This document shows, in pieces, positions 9,074 through 19,736 of a stretch of DNA of 64,000 bases. This stretch comes from Betaproteobacteria bacterium (GTDB lineage: Bacteria; Pseudomonadota; Gammaproteobacteria; Burkholderiales; CAIKXV01): the NCBI GenBank assembly GCA_947458265.1, contig CANGYF010000003.1:124001-188000 (forward strand). Reading direction: 5' to 3'. Made by a program: the position numbers and the translations under genes. Each line of letters opens with the position of its first letter. Positions within the stretch are counted from its first letter, which is position 1. The notes beneath the pieces were generated by a model. That model was not told the origin of the DNA and did not search any database. It saw only the letters and a list, made by a program, of their open reading frames with translations.

Positions 9074-9694
9074 CTACTTCTTCGCCGGCTCGGCGCCGGG
9101 TGCGCGCGGCGGGGTGCCCGCGGACGAGCCGGGTGCTGCCGCCGCGTCCGCCCTGTGGCGCGAGATGTCGACGTTCAGGATGAATTCGTTCAGCCGCTGT
9201 CCCGATACCGTCGCGGCCTTGATCTCGACCAGCGTGGCGTTATCGAGCCAGGGTGAGGATTCGAGGTTGCGCAGCAGCGTGGACACCCGGGCGTTGGACT
9301 GCGCCAGGCCCACGATGTTCACCTTCGTGCCGGTCTGTTTGAGGTTGCGCAGGTAGACGCCGTCGGGCAGCTGGCGCGCGATCTGGTCGAACAACTGGAC
9401 CACCTCGGCCCGGTTCGATTGCAGCGTCTCGACCACCCGCTTGCGCGCGAGCAGCTGCTGCGTCTGTTCGCGCAGGCGGCGGATATCCTCGATCTGCTTG
9501 TCCAGCGAGGCGATCTGCTCGTCGAGGAACTTGTTGCGCGCCTTCTGTCCTTCGATCCGGGATGCGAGGACACCGTGCACGAGAAATATGACCCCGGCGC
9601 CGAGCGCGATCATCGCGACCGCTGCAACGACGAAGGAGCGCTGTTGTGCAGCGCGCTTCATCTCGCGGTGAGGTAGCAGGTTTACGCGGATCAT
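9074..9694 (-). CDS. pilN: Type IV pilus inner-membrane protein PilN
   Basis: PilN binds PilM through its conserved cytoplasmic N-terminus and pairs with PilO in the periplasm. I start it at 9694 because the product then begins with the family motif MIRVNLLPHRE, followed by one transmembrane helix (about residues 22-43) and a coiled coil with KARNKFLDEQIASLDKQIED. A longer frame reaches 9835 but its first 47 residues are proline-rich and overlap pilM. The C-terminus is Ala/Pro-rich (SSAGTPPRAPGAEPAKK). Length is 206 residues, which is normal. Confidence 0.94.
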   Translation of the reverse strand: MIRVNLLPHREMKRAAQQRSFVVAAVAMIALGAGVIFLVHGVLASRIEGQKARNKFLDEQIASLDKQIEDIRRLREQTQQLLARKRVVETLQSNRAEVVQLFDQIARQLPDGVYLRNLKQTGTKVNIVGLAQSNARVSTLLRNLESSPWLDNATLVEIKAATVSGQRLNEFILNVDISRHRADAAAAPGSSAGTPPRAPGAEPAKK

Positions 9695-9794
9695 CTGGTC
9701 GGTGGGCGGCGGTTTCGGTTTCGGGAAGGTCGGGAGCGGGCGGGTCCGTTCGCGGATCCCCGGGTGTGTCCCGGAGATGGTTGGCGGGGAAGCG

Positions 9795-10904
9795 TCAGGT
9801 GGGGTCGAAGCGGCGCAGGGCGAGGCCGCAGGCAACCATCAGCGACGGGGCATCGATCTGCAGTTGCCGAGGCCTGATCTTCGAGGACACTTCCATGTCG
9901 GAGAACGGGTTGGCGACGACGGTCAGCACCTGGGTGCGGCGGCTCACCGTCTCGTCCAGGTCGGGGATGGCGGCGCAGCCGCCGGCGAGCAGGAGCTTGT
10001 CGACGCTGCTGTACTGGGTAGAGGTATAGAAGAACTGCAGCACCCGCGCCACCTCGAGTGCCAGGTTGTCCATGAACGGCTGCAGCACTTCGGCCTCGTA
10101 GTTCTCGGGAAGCCCGCCGTTGCGCTTGGCCATCTCTGCCTCGTCGGCGGTCAGGCCGAAGTGGCGCTGGATCTCCTGCGTCAGTTGCTGGCCACCGAAG
10201 GGCTGCTCGCGCAGGTAGACGGACTCGCCATTGCGCAGGATGTTCACGTTCATGACGCTGGTTCCGACGTCCACGATCGCGATCGTCTGGTCTTGCCCGC
10301 CGTCGGCCAGACTCCGTGCGATCAGCTCGAACGCGGCCTGGGTTGCATGCGATTCGACATCGACGACAATCGCCTTGAGGCCGGCGGCTTCCGCCGCGGC
10401 AACGCGGTCCTCGACCTTTTCCTTGCGCGAGGCGGCGATCAGGATCTCCACGTCGTCCGGGCTGTTCGGCGCCGGGCCGAGTACCTGGAAGTCGAGGTTG
10501 ACTTCCTCGAGCGCGAACGGAATGTACTGGTTGGCCTCGGTCTCGACCTGGAGTTCGAGTTCGTCTTCGCGCTGGCCTGCCGGCACCACGATCTTCTTGG
10601 TGATGACCGAGGCGGTAGGCAGGGCGAGCGCGACATTGCGCACCCGGCTGTTCAGCTTCTTCCAGCCGCGCCTGAAGGAGTCCGAGACCTGGTCGAGGTT
10701 CAGGATGTTGCCGTCGACGACGGAATCCTTGGGCAGTGGCTCGATCACGTACCGCTCGATGCGGTACTTTCCGCGGCCGGCATCCTCGAGTTCCACGAAC
10801 TTGACCGCGGACGAGCTGATGTCCACGCCGATCAACGGCGGGGCCTTCGGCCGCAGGAGCCGGCCGAGCGCGTCGAATCTGAAGCCAAGTTTCCCTTTGA
10901 ACAT
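9795..10904 (-). CDS. pilM: Type IV pilus assembly ATPase-fold protein PilM
   Basis: PilM is a cytoplasmic actin/FtsA-like protein that binds the PilN N-terminus at the base of the pilus machine. The 369-residue product has the phosphate-binding signature LIGVDISSSAVKFVELED near residue 24 and a second one in AIVDVGTSVMNVNIL near residue 210. LLLAGGCAAIPDLDE corresponds to the adenosine motif. It is the first gene of pilMNOPQ, transcribed away from mrcA. The 154-bp intergenic region upstream is AT-rich (10911-10990) and should contain the pil promoter. Confidence 0.96.
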   Translation of the reverse strand: MFKGKLGFRFDALGRLLRPKAPPLIGVDISSSAVKFVELEDAGRGKYRIERYVIEPLPKDSVVDGNILNLDQVSDSFRRGWKKLNSRVRNVALALPTASVITKKIVVPAGQREDELELQVETEANQYIPFALEEVNLDFQVLGPAPNSPDDVEILIAASRKEKVEDRVAAAEAAGLKAIVVDVESHATQAAFELIARSLADGGQDQTIAIVDVGTSVMNVNILRNGESVYLREQPFGGQQLTQEIQRHFGLTADEAEMAKRNGGLPENYEAEVLQPFMDNLALEVARVLQFFYTSTQYSSVDKLLLAGGCAAIPDLDETVSRRTQVLTVVANPFSDMEVSSKIRPRQLQIDAPSLMVACGLALRRFDPT

Positions 10905-11047
10905 GGAAGGTTCAGGCCATTATTACATAAACGAGTTTAAAGGCTAGCAGCAACTATTTGGAATGTAAAGCGTTTTTGTTTCCAGAATTGTTGGCTGGCG
11001 CGACGAATGTCTCATTTCCGTGTCTGATCCGGGCCTCGACATCTGGC

Positions 11048-11053
11048 TATAAT
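11048..11053 (+). promoter_or_regulatory. Consensus -10 element just upstream of mrcA
   Basis: A perfect TATAAT ends 5 bp before the mrcA ATG. Transcription from it would start at or within a few bases of the start codon. No good -35 hexamer is visible at 16-18 bp, and no Shine-Dalgarno sequence precedes the ATG. Confidence 0.5.
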
Positions 11054-11058
11054 TGCCA

Positions 11059-13374
11059 ATGCTCAAACGCTGGTCGCTGATTGCTGTCCTCATCGCCGCC
11101 GGAGGGCTCGGCCTTGCCGTGCTCGTGGTGGCGTTCGCGGCCGCCGTTGCCTTTCCGAACCTGCCCTCGCTCGAGGTCCTGACCGACTACCGTCCCAAGG
11201 TGCCACTGCGGATATTCAGCGCAGACGGCAAGCTGATCGGCGAGTTCGGCGAGGAACGGCGGGCGGTGGTCAAGATCGAGGCCGTGCCCGACCTGATGAA
11301 GAAGGCGATCCTCGCGGCCGAGGACGATCGCTTCTACGAGCATGGCGGGGTGGATTACCTCGGCGTGATCCGGGCGGCCGCATCCAACTTCACCGGCGGC
11401 GGCGCGCGTCAGGGCGCCAGCACGATCACGATGCAGGTGGCCCGGAATTTCTTCCTGTCCCGGGAAAAGACGTTCACGCGGAAGTTTCACGAGGCGCTGC
11501 TTGCCTTCAAGATCGAAGCGAGTCTGTCCAAGGACCAGATCCTCGAGCTCTACATCAACCAGATATTCCTGGGCCAGCGCGCCTACGGATTTGCCGCGGC
11601 TGCACAGACCTATTTCGGCAAGACGCTGGACCAACTTGAGGTCGCTGAAATGGCGATGCTCGCCGGGCTGCCCAAGGCACCGTCCCGGTTCAATCCCGTG
11701 GTGAACCCGCAGCGGGCGAAGCTGCGCCAGCAATACGTACTGCGCCGGATGGGCGAACTGGGCTACATCGATGCCGCCCAGCTGGCTCGCGCCGAGAAGT
11801 ACGTCATGCCGCCCCGGCGCGAAGGCGTCGAGACCACCATCCAGGCCGACTACGTGGCCGAGATGGTCCGCCAGGTGATGTTCGACCGCTTCCGGGACGA
11901 GGCCTACACCAGGGGCCTGCGCGTATACACAACTATTGTGAGCGAGCACCAACTTGCGGCTTATGCCGCTGTCAGACGAGGCGTGATCGCCTATGACCGC
12001 CGGCATGGCTTCCGCGGGCCGGAACGCTTCGTCGACCTGCCCGCCAGTTATACCGACGAACGGCTCGAGGACCTGCTGCAGGACGATCCCGACAGCGAGG
12101 GCCTGTTTCCGGCGGTGGTGCTGCAGATCGACGACAAGTCGGCGGTCGTCTATCGGCGCGGGCTGGGTCGCGTGACCGTGACTGGCGAGGGGCTGCGCTT
12201 CGCCCAGCGCACGATCGGCGAGAAGGTCCCGCTCAAGCAGCGGCTGCGGCCGGGGGCAGTGGTCCGGCTCCAGCGTGACGAAAAGGGAGGCTGGCACATC
12301 ACCCAGCTGCCCCAGGTCGAGGCCTCGCTGGTGGGTATGGACCCGGCGGACGGCTCGATACGCGCGCTGGTGGGCGGTTTCGACTTCAACCGGACGCAGT
12401 TCAACCATGTGACGCAGGCCATCCGCCAGCCCGGGTCCAGCTTCAAGCCGTTCATCTATTCGGCGGCGCTCGAGCGCGGCTTCACTGCAGCCACGGTTGT
12501 CAACGACGCACCGCTGAGCTTCGGGTCGCGCGAGACCGGGTCCGAACCCTGGGAGCCGAAGAACTACGACGGCAAGTACGACGGGCCGATGCGGATACGC
12601 ACTGCGCTGGCCCGGTCGAAGAACCTGGTCACCATCCGCGTGCTGCAGGCGATCGGCACCCAGTACGCGCAGGACTACATCACGAAGTTCGGTTTCGACG
12701 CGAAGCTGCACCCGCCATACCTCACCATGGCGCTCGGTGCCGGCGGGGTCACGCCGCTGCAGATGGCGGCCGGATATGCGGTGTTCGCCAACGGCGGCTT
12801 CCGGGTGACGCCGTTCCTGATCCGTCGCGTCGAGGACTCGAAGGGTACCGTGCTGTTCGAGGCGAAGCCGGCGCTGGCCAACGAGGGCGCCGAACGGGTG
12901 ATCGACGCACGCAACGCGTTCATGATGACCAGCCTGATGCAGGACGTGGTACGCGCCGGCACCGCGACCCGTGCGTTGTCGCTGGGGCGGACCGACCTTG
13001 CCGGCAAGACCGGCACCACGAACGATTTCCTCGACGCCTGGTTCGTTGGCTACCAGCCGGGTCTGGTGGCGGCAAGCTGGATCGGCTATTCGACGCCGCG
13101 CACGCTGGGCAATGGCGAAACCGGTGGTACCGCCGCGCTGCCGATGTGGATCAACTACATGGCGGTGGCGCTCAAGGGCGTGCCCGACCAGCCGCTGGTG
13201 CCGCCCGAAGGCGTCACCGCCGCGCGCGTCGATCCTGCCACCGGCCTGCGCGACGCCGGGAGCGGAGGGATCAGTGAATTCTTCTACAACGAGAACCTGC
13301 CGCGCGATGGCGAGGGTGGGGCGCAGGGTCCGGATGGCCGGCCGCAGGACGACGTCAAGACGCAGATTTTCTGA
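11059..13374 (+). CDS. mrcA: Penicillin-binding protein 1A (bifunctional glycosyltransferase/transpeptidase)
   Basis: This enzyme polymerises lipid II and cross-links peptidoglycan at the outer face of the inner membrane. The 771-residue product has a transmembrane segment at residues 6-30, a glycosyltransferase domain with catalytic Glu88 in AAEDDRFYEHGG and the motif RQGASTITMQVARNFF, an OB-like insert, and a transpeptidase domain with nucleophile Ser460 in PGSSFKPF, RSKN, and KTGTT at 650-654. I use ATG 11059; an in-frame TAA at 11050 excludes an earlier ATG, leaving only TTG at 11053 as an alternative. It is divergent from pilM, an arrangement widespread in related bacteria. Confidence 0.97.
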   Translation: MLKRWSLIAVLIAAGGLGLAVLVVAFAAAVAFPNLPSLEVLTDYRPKVPLRIFSADGKLIGEFGEERRAVVKIEAVPDLMKKAILAAEDDRFYEHGGVDYLGVIRAAASNFTGGGARQGASTITMQVARNFFLSREKTFTRKFHEALLAFKIEASLSKDQILELYINQIFLGQRAYGFAAAAQTYFGKTLDQLEVAEMAMLAGLPKAPSRFNPVVNPQRAKLRQQYVLRRMGELGYIDAAQLARAEKYVMPPRREGVETTIQADYVAEMVRQVMFDRFRDEAYTRGLRVYTTIVSEHQLAAYAAVRRGVIAYDRRHGFRGPERFVDLPASYTDERLEDLLQDDPDSEGLFPAVVLQIDDKSAVVYRRGLGRVTVTGEGLRFAQRTIGEKVPLKQRLRPGAVVRLQRDEKGGWHITQLPQVEASLVGMDPADGSIRALVGGFDFNRTQFNHVTQAIRQPGSSFKPFIYSAALERGFTAATVVNDAPLSFGSRETGSEPWEPKNYDGKYDGPMRIRTALARSKNLVTIRVLQAIGTQYAQDYITKFGFDAKLHPPYLTMALGAGGVTPLQMAAGYAVFANGGFRVTPFLIRRVEDSKGTVLFEAKPALANEGAERVIDARNAFMMTSLMQDVVRAGTATRALSLGRTDLAGKTGTTNDFLDAWFVGYQPGLVAASWIGYSTPRTLGNGETGGTAALPMWINYMAVALKGVPDQPLVPPEGVTAARVDPATGLRDAGSGGISEFFYNENLPRDGEGGAQGPDGRPQDDVKTQIF

Positions 13375-13386
13375 GATCGGTATTCC

Positions 13387-14028
13387 GTGGCACGAGAGAC
13401 CCATTCCCGGCAGCGCCAGCTGCGCGAGCAGATCGCGCAGCTGGCCGCGCGCCTGATCGCCGAGGACGGGATCGACGACTGGGGCCTTGCCAAGAAGAAG
13501 GCGGCACGCACGCTCGGGCTCACCGAGGCGCACTGCCTGCCGACGAACGCGGAGCTCGAGGCCGCGCTGCTCGAGTACCAGCGGATCTTCGCCGAGGACG
13601 AGCAGCGCGAGGAGCTGCACTGGCTGCGCTCGCAGGCCCTCGACCTGATGGACCTGTTCGAACGGTTCCAGCCGCACCTGGTCGGGCCGGTGCTGTCAGG
13701 GGCGATCGGCAAGTACCCGACGATCCACCTGCATCTCTTCACCGACGACGAAAAGGCGATTGAGTGGTTTCTGCTCAATGAATCGATACCGTACGACCCG
13801 TCCCAGCGCCGGGTGTTCATCGCTGGAGCAGCAGCTACCGTGCCGTGTTTTGAATTGAACGTCGATGGAACCGACGTGCACCTGATCCAGTTCGCCGGCC
13901 CGGACCGCCACCAGCCGGTCCGGCTGACGGCGGATGGCAGGCCGATGGCCCGTGCAGGCCGGGCCAGCCTTGCCGCAAGGCTCGATGAGACGGCGGCGCC
14001 GGAGCCCCTGCAGCAGGCCGATCGATGA
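13387..14028 (+). CDS. Conserved protein of unknown function
   Basis: The 213-residue product starts at GTG 13387, 12 bp after mrcA, so the two are probably co-transcribed. The N-terminal 90 residues look helical and charged, with AARLIAEDGIDDWGLAKKKA and LPTNAELEAALLEYQRIFAE. The second half contains GPVLSGAIGKYPTIHLHLF followed by a predicted alternation of strands and helices (EKAIEWFLLNESIPYD). That layout resembles a degenerate nucleotidyltransferase fold, but the usual Gly-Ser and paired Asp residues are not clear, so I do not assign an activity. There is no signal peptide or membrane segment. I recall similar proteins near mrcA or pilus genes in betaproteobacteria but cannot check this here. 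Confidence 0.8.
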   Translation: MARETHSRQRQLREQIAQLAARLIAEDGIDDWGLAKKKAARTLGLTEAHCLPTNAELEAALLEYQRIFAEDEQREELHWLRSQALDLMDLFERFQPHLVGPVLSGAIGKYPTIHLHLFTDDEKAIEWFLLNESIPYDPSQRRVFIAGAAATVPCFELNVDGTDVHLIQFAGPDRHQPVRLTADGRPMARAGRASLAARLDETAAPEPLQQADR

Positions 14029-14055
14029 ACCGCCGCACCTGCTGCGGAGGCGGCG

Positions 14056-14820
14056 ATGCCGGCTGAGGGCGCAGGCAAGGCAAGCGGCGAGGCGGACGAC
14101 CTCAGCCGGTTCCTGATCCGCTCGCCGACGCAGATCGGGCAGATACTGTCAGCGATCTCCAGCCACCGTGAGATCGTCACCGCCTATTTCAACCGCGGGC
14201 GCCAGTTCCTGCTCACCGCGATCATCGATGTCGACGTACCGAACCGGCGCGTGGTGATCGATCGCGGTTCCGACGAGGCGATCAACGGGAAGCTGGTCGA
14301 AAGCGACCGGGTCGTGCTGGTCAGTGCGCACGAGAAGGTGAAGGTACAGTTCAGCGTGAAGCAGGTGCGCGAGATCGAGCACGATGGCCGCCCCGCGTTC
14401 TCGATCGCGCTGCCGGCGGAGATGCTGAAACTGCAGCGGCGCGAGTTCTTCCGGGTGCGGACCAGCGCCAGCGAGCCGGCGCGCGTACGGATGCCGCTGG
14501 GCCAGACGGACATGGTCGAGCTGCAGGCGCTCGACATCAGCATCGGCGGGCTGGCCGCGTTCGTGCAGCTGCCCGAATCCCGGCTCGAGATCGGCACGCG
14601 CTTCCCCGGGTCCAGCCTGCAGCTGGGCGTCGGCAACTCGTTCCCGGTCGAACTGGAGTTGCGCAACGTCAACGACGTTCGCCTGCGCAACGGCACCGAC
14701 ACCAAGCGTGCCGGTTTCATGTTCGTCGACCTGCCGGACTCCGCCCAGCAGCAGATCCAACGCTACCTGATGCGCGTCGAGCGCGAGCGACGCAGCCGGG
14801 AATCCGACCTGCTGCGCTAG
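14056..14820 (+). CDS. YcgR-like PilZ domain protein (cyclic-di-GMP effector)
   Basis: The 254-residue protein has the two-domain layout of flagellar brake protein YcgR. An N-terminal YcgR-like domain runs to about residue 120 (RSPTQIGQILSAISSHREIV), followed by a C-terminal PilZ domain. The cyclic-di-GMP binding motifs are intact: RREFFRVRT supplies the RxxxR element and DISIGGLA supplies the D/NxSxxG element. In other bacteria YcgR binds the flagellar motor when cyclic-di-GMP is high. No flagellar gene is in this window, so a role with flagella or with the nearby pilus genes is open. It lies 27 bp after the unknown gene and converges on hemB with a 13-bp gap. Confidence 0.9.
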   Translation: MPAEGAGKASGEADDLSRFLIRSPTQIGQILSAISSHREIVTAYFNRGRQFLLTAIIDVDVPNRRVVIDRGSDEAINGKLVESDRVVLVSAHEKVKVQFSVKQVREIEHDGRPAFSIALPAEMLKLQRREFFRVRTSASEPARVRMPLGQTDMVELQALDISIGGLAAFVQLPESRLEIGTRFPGSSLQLGVGNSFPVELELRNVNDVRLRNGTDTKRAGFMFVDLPDSAQQQIQRYLMRVERERRSRESDLLR

Positions 14821-14833
14821 CTGCCCGCGCGGC

Positions 14834-16079
<1,246 letters not shown>

Positions 16080-16098
16080 CATGGGTGCGGGCTGTGCG

Positions 16099-16785
16099 TC
16101 AGTGCTGCTTCGGCGGGCGCTTCGGTGCCGGGCCAGCCGCTGGCCTGCGCGCCGCGCGCAGCTCGCTGCTGCTGACCGCTGCCTTCTCCGCGATGCCGAG
16201 GAAGCCGGCCACGGTGCTCGCGAGCGTGTCCAGGCCCGTCCGCTTCGGGCTCGACAGCGCCTGCACGGTGACCGGCAGTGGGGCCAGAGGGGCCAATGCT
16301 TCTGTGACCTCGCGCACCACCTGCGCCTGCTGCTGGCGCGTCAGCTTGTCGGCCTTCGACAGCACGACATGCAGTGGCAGACCGCGTGGCGCGATCCATT
16401 CGATCAGGCGGATGTCCAGCGGCGTCAGTGGATGCCGGATGTCCATGATCACCACCAGCGCGGCGAGCTCCTGGCGCTCCTGCAGGTAGCGCTCGAGCAG
16501 GATGCCCCAGTCGCGCTTGATGTCCTTGGCGACCTTCGCATAGCCATAGCCCGGCAGGTCGACGATCCGGTGGCCGGGCGTGACCTCGAACAGGTTGATC
16601 AGCTGCGTCCGTCCCGGCTGTTTGCTGACGAATGCCAGCCGCCCGATGCCGGTCAGGGCATTGATGGTGCTGGACTTTCCGGCATTCGACCGGCCGACGA
16701 AGGCTACCTCGCGGCCGCCGTCGGCGGGCAGTTTTTCTATTTCGGCAGCGCTTTCGCGGAACACCGTCTTGCTGAAAACGGACAT
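16099..16785 (-). CDS. engB: Ribosome biogenesis GTPase EngB (YsxC/YihA)
   Basis: This is a small essential GTPase that helps assemble the 50S ribosomal subunit. The 228-residue product has the P-loop GRSNAGKSST at residues 31-40, the switch region with KQPGRTQLINLF, DLPGYGYA as the G3 motif, and LSKADKL as the G4 motif. After the GTPase core it carries a basic C-terminal tail (RAARRPAAGPAPKRPPKQH), as betaproteobacterial homologues often do. It is divergent from the cytochrome c4 gene, with promoters expected in the 116 bp between them. Confidence 0.95.
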   Translation of the reverse strand: MSVFSKTVFRESAAEIEKLPADGGREVAFVGRSNAGKSSTINALTGIGRLAFVSKQPGRTQLINLFEVTPGHRIVDLPGYGYAKVAKDIKRDWGILLERYLQERQELAALVVIMDIRHPLTPLDIRLIEWIAPRGLPLHVVLSKADKLTRQQQAQVVREVTEALAPLAPLPVTVQALSSPKRTGLDTLASTVAGFLGIAEKAAVSSSELRAARRPAAGPAPKRPPKQH

Positions 16786-16901
16786 CGACAGGATCGCTTT
16801 CGCCGATCCGACTGGCGCCGGAAGGGTCGGTCAAGTTAAGATCGTGAGTTACAGGTAATCAACACGCACAGGATTCACGAGTGTCCGGCAGGGAGTCACG
16901 A

Positions 16902-17570
16902 ATGACAAGAAGTCTTGCGATCGCCGCGCTGATGGCTGGTGCCGTGCTGGCGTCGGTTTTTCCCGGCAGTACCGCCCATGCGGCCGCAGCAGCTGCACAG
17001 GCACCTGCAGCCCCGAAGGGTGATCCCGCGAAGGGCCAGACCCTGGCGGCCGGCGTCTGCGCTGGCTGCCACGGCGCCGACGGCAACAGCGGTGTTCCTG
17101 CCAATCCGACGCTGGCCGGGCAGCATGCCGGCTACACCGCCAAGCAACTGGCGAACTTCAAGTCGGGCGAGCGCAAGAACGCGATCATGCAGGGCATGGT
17201 CGCAGCGCTGTCGCCGCAGGACATGCTCGACCTCGGGGCGTTCTACGCGCGCCAGCAGGCCAAGCCGCGTCCGGCGAACGACAAGGAACTCGCCCTGATC
17301 GGGCAGAACCTTTACCGCGCGGGCAACGCCGCGGTCGGGCTGCCGGCGTGCGCCGGCTGCCACTCGCCCAACGGCGCGGGCATCCCGGCGCAGTATCCAC
17401 GGCTGGCCGGCCAGCATGTCGACTACACAGTGGCGCAGTTGCGTGCCTTCCGCGCCGGCGAACGCGGCAACGACATGAACAAGGTGATGCGCACGATCGC
17501 CGGTCGACTGTCCGATCGAGAGATGCAGGCGCTGGCCGAATACGTGTCGGGGCTCACCGGCGTGCGCTGA
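16902..17570 (+). CDS. Diheme cytochrome c4
   Basis: The 222-residue precursor has a signal peptide (MTRSLAIAALMAGAVLASVF, cleavage near Ala-His-Ala at about residue 28) and two heme-binding motifs, CAGCH at residues 53-57 and CAGCH at 150-154. The two halves are similar, each with an LAGQH-type segment, typical of cytochrome c4. Such proteins carry electrons in the periplasm from the bc1 complex to terminal oxidases. I start at ATG 16902, which has GGGAG upstream; an in-frame GTG at 16881 would add seven residues. A UUCG-capped terminator follows the gene. Confidence 0.93.
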   Translation: MTRSLAIAALMAGAVLASVFPGSTAHAAAAAAQAPAAPKGDPAKGQTLAAGVCAGCHGADGNSGVPANPTLAGQHAGYTAKQLANFKSGERKNAIMQGMVAALSPQDMLDLGAFYARQQAKPRPANDKELALIGQNLYRAGNAAVGLPACAGCHSPNGAGIPAQYPRLAGQHVDYTVAQLRAFRAGERGNDMNKVMRTIAGRLSDREMQALAEYVSGLTGVR

Positions 17571-17594
17571 GGCGCATCCGCGTTCTCTCCGTTC

Positions 17595-17620
17595 GACGGG
17601 CCTCCTTCGGGAGGCCCGTC
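17595..17620 (+). terminator. UUCG-capped hairpin after cytochrome c4
   Basis: A perfect 11-bp stem, GACGGGCCTCC with GGAGGCCCGTC, is closed by the very stable tetraloop TTCG, 24 bp past the stop codon. The following T content is modest (CGCTTTCC). It may also insulate against hemL transcripts coming from the other side. Confidence 0.8.
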
Positions 17621-17678
17621 CGCTTTCCGGGTCACGGATCCCGGACGATCCGCTGGCTGCGGCGTCCGGGCAGCGGGC

Positions 17679-18974
17679 TCAGCCCCGGTCCTGGGCCATC
17701 GCAGTGAGCGCCTCCCGTGCCGCGGCGCCGGTGGCAGCGACGTCCTCGGCGCTGTGGGTGATCGACACGAAACCCGCTTCATAGGCCGACGGAGCCAGGT
17801 AGACACCGTGCCCGAGCATGCGGTGGAAGAAGTCATTGAACCGCGCGCTGTCGCACTGCATGACCTCGGCGAAGTTCTTCGGCGGTTCAGCGCGGAAGTA
17901 CAGGCCGAACATGCCGCCGACCGACTGCGCCGACAGCGCGATGCCTGCCGCCTCGCCGGCCGCGACGAACGCGTCGCAGACGGCGCGGGTGGTGGCGGAC
18001 AGCCGGTCGTGGAAGCCCGGCTCCAGAACCCTCTCGAGCGTGGCAAGACCGGCGGCCACCGCCACCGGGTTGCCGGACAGCGTGCCCGCCTGATAGACCG
18101 GTCCGGTCGGGGCGACGAAGGCCATGACGTCGTGCCGGCCGCCGAACGCGCCCAGCGGCATGCCGCCGCCGATCACCTTGCCGAAGGTGCTCAGGTCCGG
18201 GACGATCCCGTACAGGCCCTGTGCACTGCCCGGTGCCACCCGGAAGCCGGTCATCACCTCGTCGAAGATCAGGACCGAACCGTGGCGGGTGCATGCTTCG
18301 CGCAGCGCCTGCAGGAACCCGGGCTGCGGCAGCACCATGTTCATGTTGCCGGCGATCGGTTCGACGATCACCGCGGCGATCGTGTCGCCAATCTCGCGGA
18401 AGGTGCGCTGTACCTCCTCGATGTCGTTGTACTGCAGCACCAGGGTGTGCTGCGCGAGTTCCGGCGGCACGCCGGCCGAACTCGGCTGCCCGAGCGTGAG
18501 TGCGCCCGAGCCGGCCTTCACCAGCAGGCTGTCGCCATGGCCGTGGTAGCAGCCTTCGAACTTCACGATCCGGCTGCGCCCGGTGAACCCGCGCGCGACC
18601 CGGATCGCGCTCATCGTGGCCTCGGTGCCGGAGGACACCAGGCGCACCGATTCGATCGAGGGCACCGCCGCCACCAGCGCCTCGGCCAGCTTCAACTCTC
18701 CGGCGGTCGGTGCCCCGAAGGACAGTCCGTTGCGCGCAGCCCGCTCGACTGCAGCCAGCACCACCGGGTCTGCATGCCCGAGGATGGCCGGGCCCCAGGA
18801 GCCGATGTAGTCGATGTAGCGGTTGCCGTCGACATCCCAGGCATGGGCACCCAGCGCACGTTCGAAGAACACCGGCGTGCCGCCGACCGAACGGAAGGCG
18901 CGAACCGGCGAGTTGACGCCACCGGGAATCAGTTTCTGGGAACGTTCGAACAGCGCTTCGCTGTTGGGTCGCAT
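17679..18974 (-). CDS. hemL: Glutamate-1-semialdehyde 2,1-aminomutase
   Basis: HemL is the PLP enzyme that converts glutamate-1-semialdehyde to 5-aminolevulinate, the substrate of the nearby hemB. The 431-residue protein starts [20 protein letters not shown] and has [16 protein letters not shown] for cofactor binding, [11 protein letters not shown], and the PLP lysine (Lys266) in [18 protein letters not shown]. Length and motifs match the family throughout. It follows thiE on the minus strand with a 13-bp gap, so thiD-thiE-hemL probably form one operon. Confidence 0.97.
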   Translation of the reverse strand: MRPNSEALFERSQKLIPGGVNSPVRAFRSVGGTPVFFERALGAHAWDVDGNRYIDYIGSWGPAILGHADPVVLAAVERAARNGLSFGAPTAGELKLAEALVAAVPSIESVRLVSSGTEATMSAIRVARGFTGRSRIVKFEGCYHGHGDSLLVKAGSGALTLGQPSSAGVPPELAQHTLVLQYNDIEEVQRTFREIGDTIAAVIVEPIAGNMNMVLPQPGFLQALREACTRHGSVLIFDEVMTGFRVAPGSAQGLYGIVPDLSTFGKVIGGGMPLGAFGGRHDVMAFVAPTGPVYQAGTLSGNPVAVAAGLATLERVLEPGFHDRLSATTRAVCDAFVAAGEAAGIALSAQSVGGMFGLYFRAEPPKNFAEVMQCDSARFNDFFHRMLGHGVYLAPSAYEAGFVSITHSAEDVAATGAAAREALTAMAQDRG

Positions 18975-18987
18975 CGTAGGGCTCCGT

Positions 18988-19683
18988 TCAGGGATGGTGG
19001 GCGCGGGGGGCGGCGGTGTCGGTCCGTCCCCGGGTTTCGTTTTCGATCAGTTCGTTGAAGCGGCGCACCGCGGCGCCGATGTCCGGCGCGGCGAACACGG
19101 CGCTGATCACTGCCAGCGAATCGGCACCGGCGCCCAGGACGCCGGCTGCGTTGTCGAGATCGATGCCGCCGATCGCGACAACCGGTATCCGCAGCCGCGC
19201 TCGCGCCTGGGCCAGCAGTTCGTGCGATGCGCGTACCGCCGAGGGCTTGACCCGCGACGGGAACATCGCACCGAACGCGACATAGTCGGCGCCGTCGGCC
19301 TCGGCCTGCAGCGCGCGCTCCAGCGAGTCGTAGCAACTCACGCCGACCAGCGCGTTGCCGACGTGTTGCCGCGCCTCGGCGATGGTGCCGTCGTCGCGCC
19401 CGAGGTGTACGCCGTGGGCGCCAACCGAGGCGGCCAGTGCCGGGTCGTCATTGACGATCAGCAGTGCACCGGCCGCCCTGCATGCCGCGGCGATCGTGCC
19501 TGCCGTCGCGGCTCGCGCGTGCGCGGCGCCAGCGCCTCCGGCCTGGTCGTTGCCTGGCGCCTTGGCGCGGTACTGCAGCAGCCGCACGCCGGCGGCCAGT
19601 GCCTGGCCCACCTGGTCGAGCAGGCGTGCTTCCGGCAGGCCGTCGGGTGTGACTGCGTAGAGGCCGGGCAACTGCCCGTGCAT
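18988..19683 (-). CDS. thiE: Thiamine-phosphate synthase
   Basis: ThiE joins HMP-pyrophosphate and thiazole phosphate to make thiamine phosphate. The 231-residue TIM-barrel protein has LYAVTPDG at the N-terminus, [56 protein letters not shown] and VVAIGGID. Between LLQYRAK and the next helix there is an Ala/Gly-rich insert of roughly 15 residues ([20 protein letters not shown]) not usual for ThiE. Catalytic and phosphate-binding parts look intact. It lies between thiD and hemL. Confidence 0.94.
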   Translation of the reverse strand: MHGQLPGLYAVTPDGLPEARLLDQVGQALAAGVRLLQYRAKAPGNDQAGGAGAAHARAATAGTIAAACRAAGALLIVNDDPALAASVGAHGVHLGRDDGTIAEARQHVGNALVGVSCYDSLERALQAEADGADYVAFGAMFPSRVKPSAVRASHELLAQARARLRIPVVAIGGIDLDNAAGVLGAGADSLAVISAVFAAPDIGAAVRRFNELIENETRGRTDTAAPRAHHP

Positions 19684-19736
19684 CGGCGCCTGCCGGTCGG
19701 TGGTCGGGGCCAGGATCGCGCTCGTCGCAGCCGGGT

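Noticed and set aside
11047-13677. An 876-codon open frame antisense to mrcA
   Set aside because: It mirrors a fully supported gene; long antisense frames are expected in high-GC coding DNA, and the product shows no recognisable family motifs.
13387-14028. Assigning a murein ligase or nucleotidyltransferase name
   Set aside because: Only a weak fold-like pattern is visible and the catalytic residues of both families are not evident.
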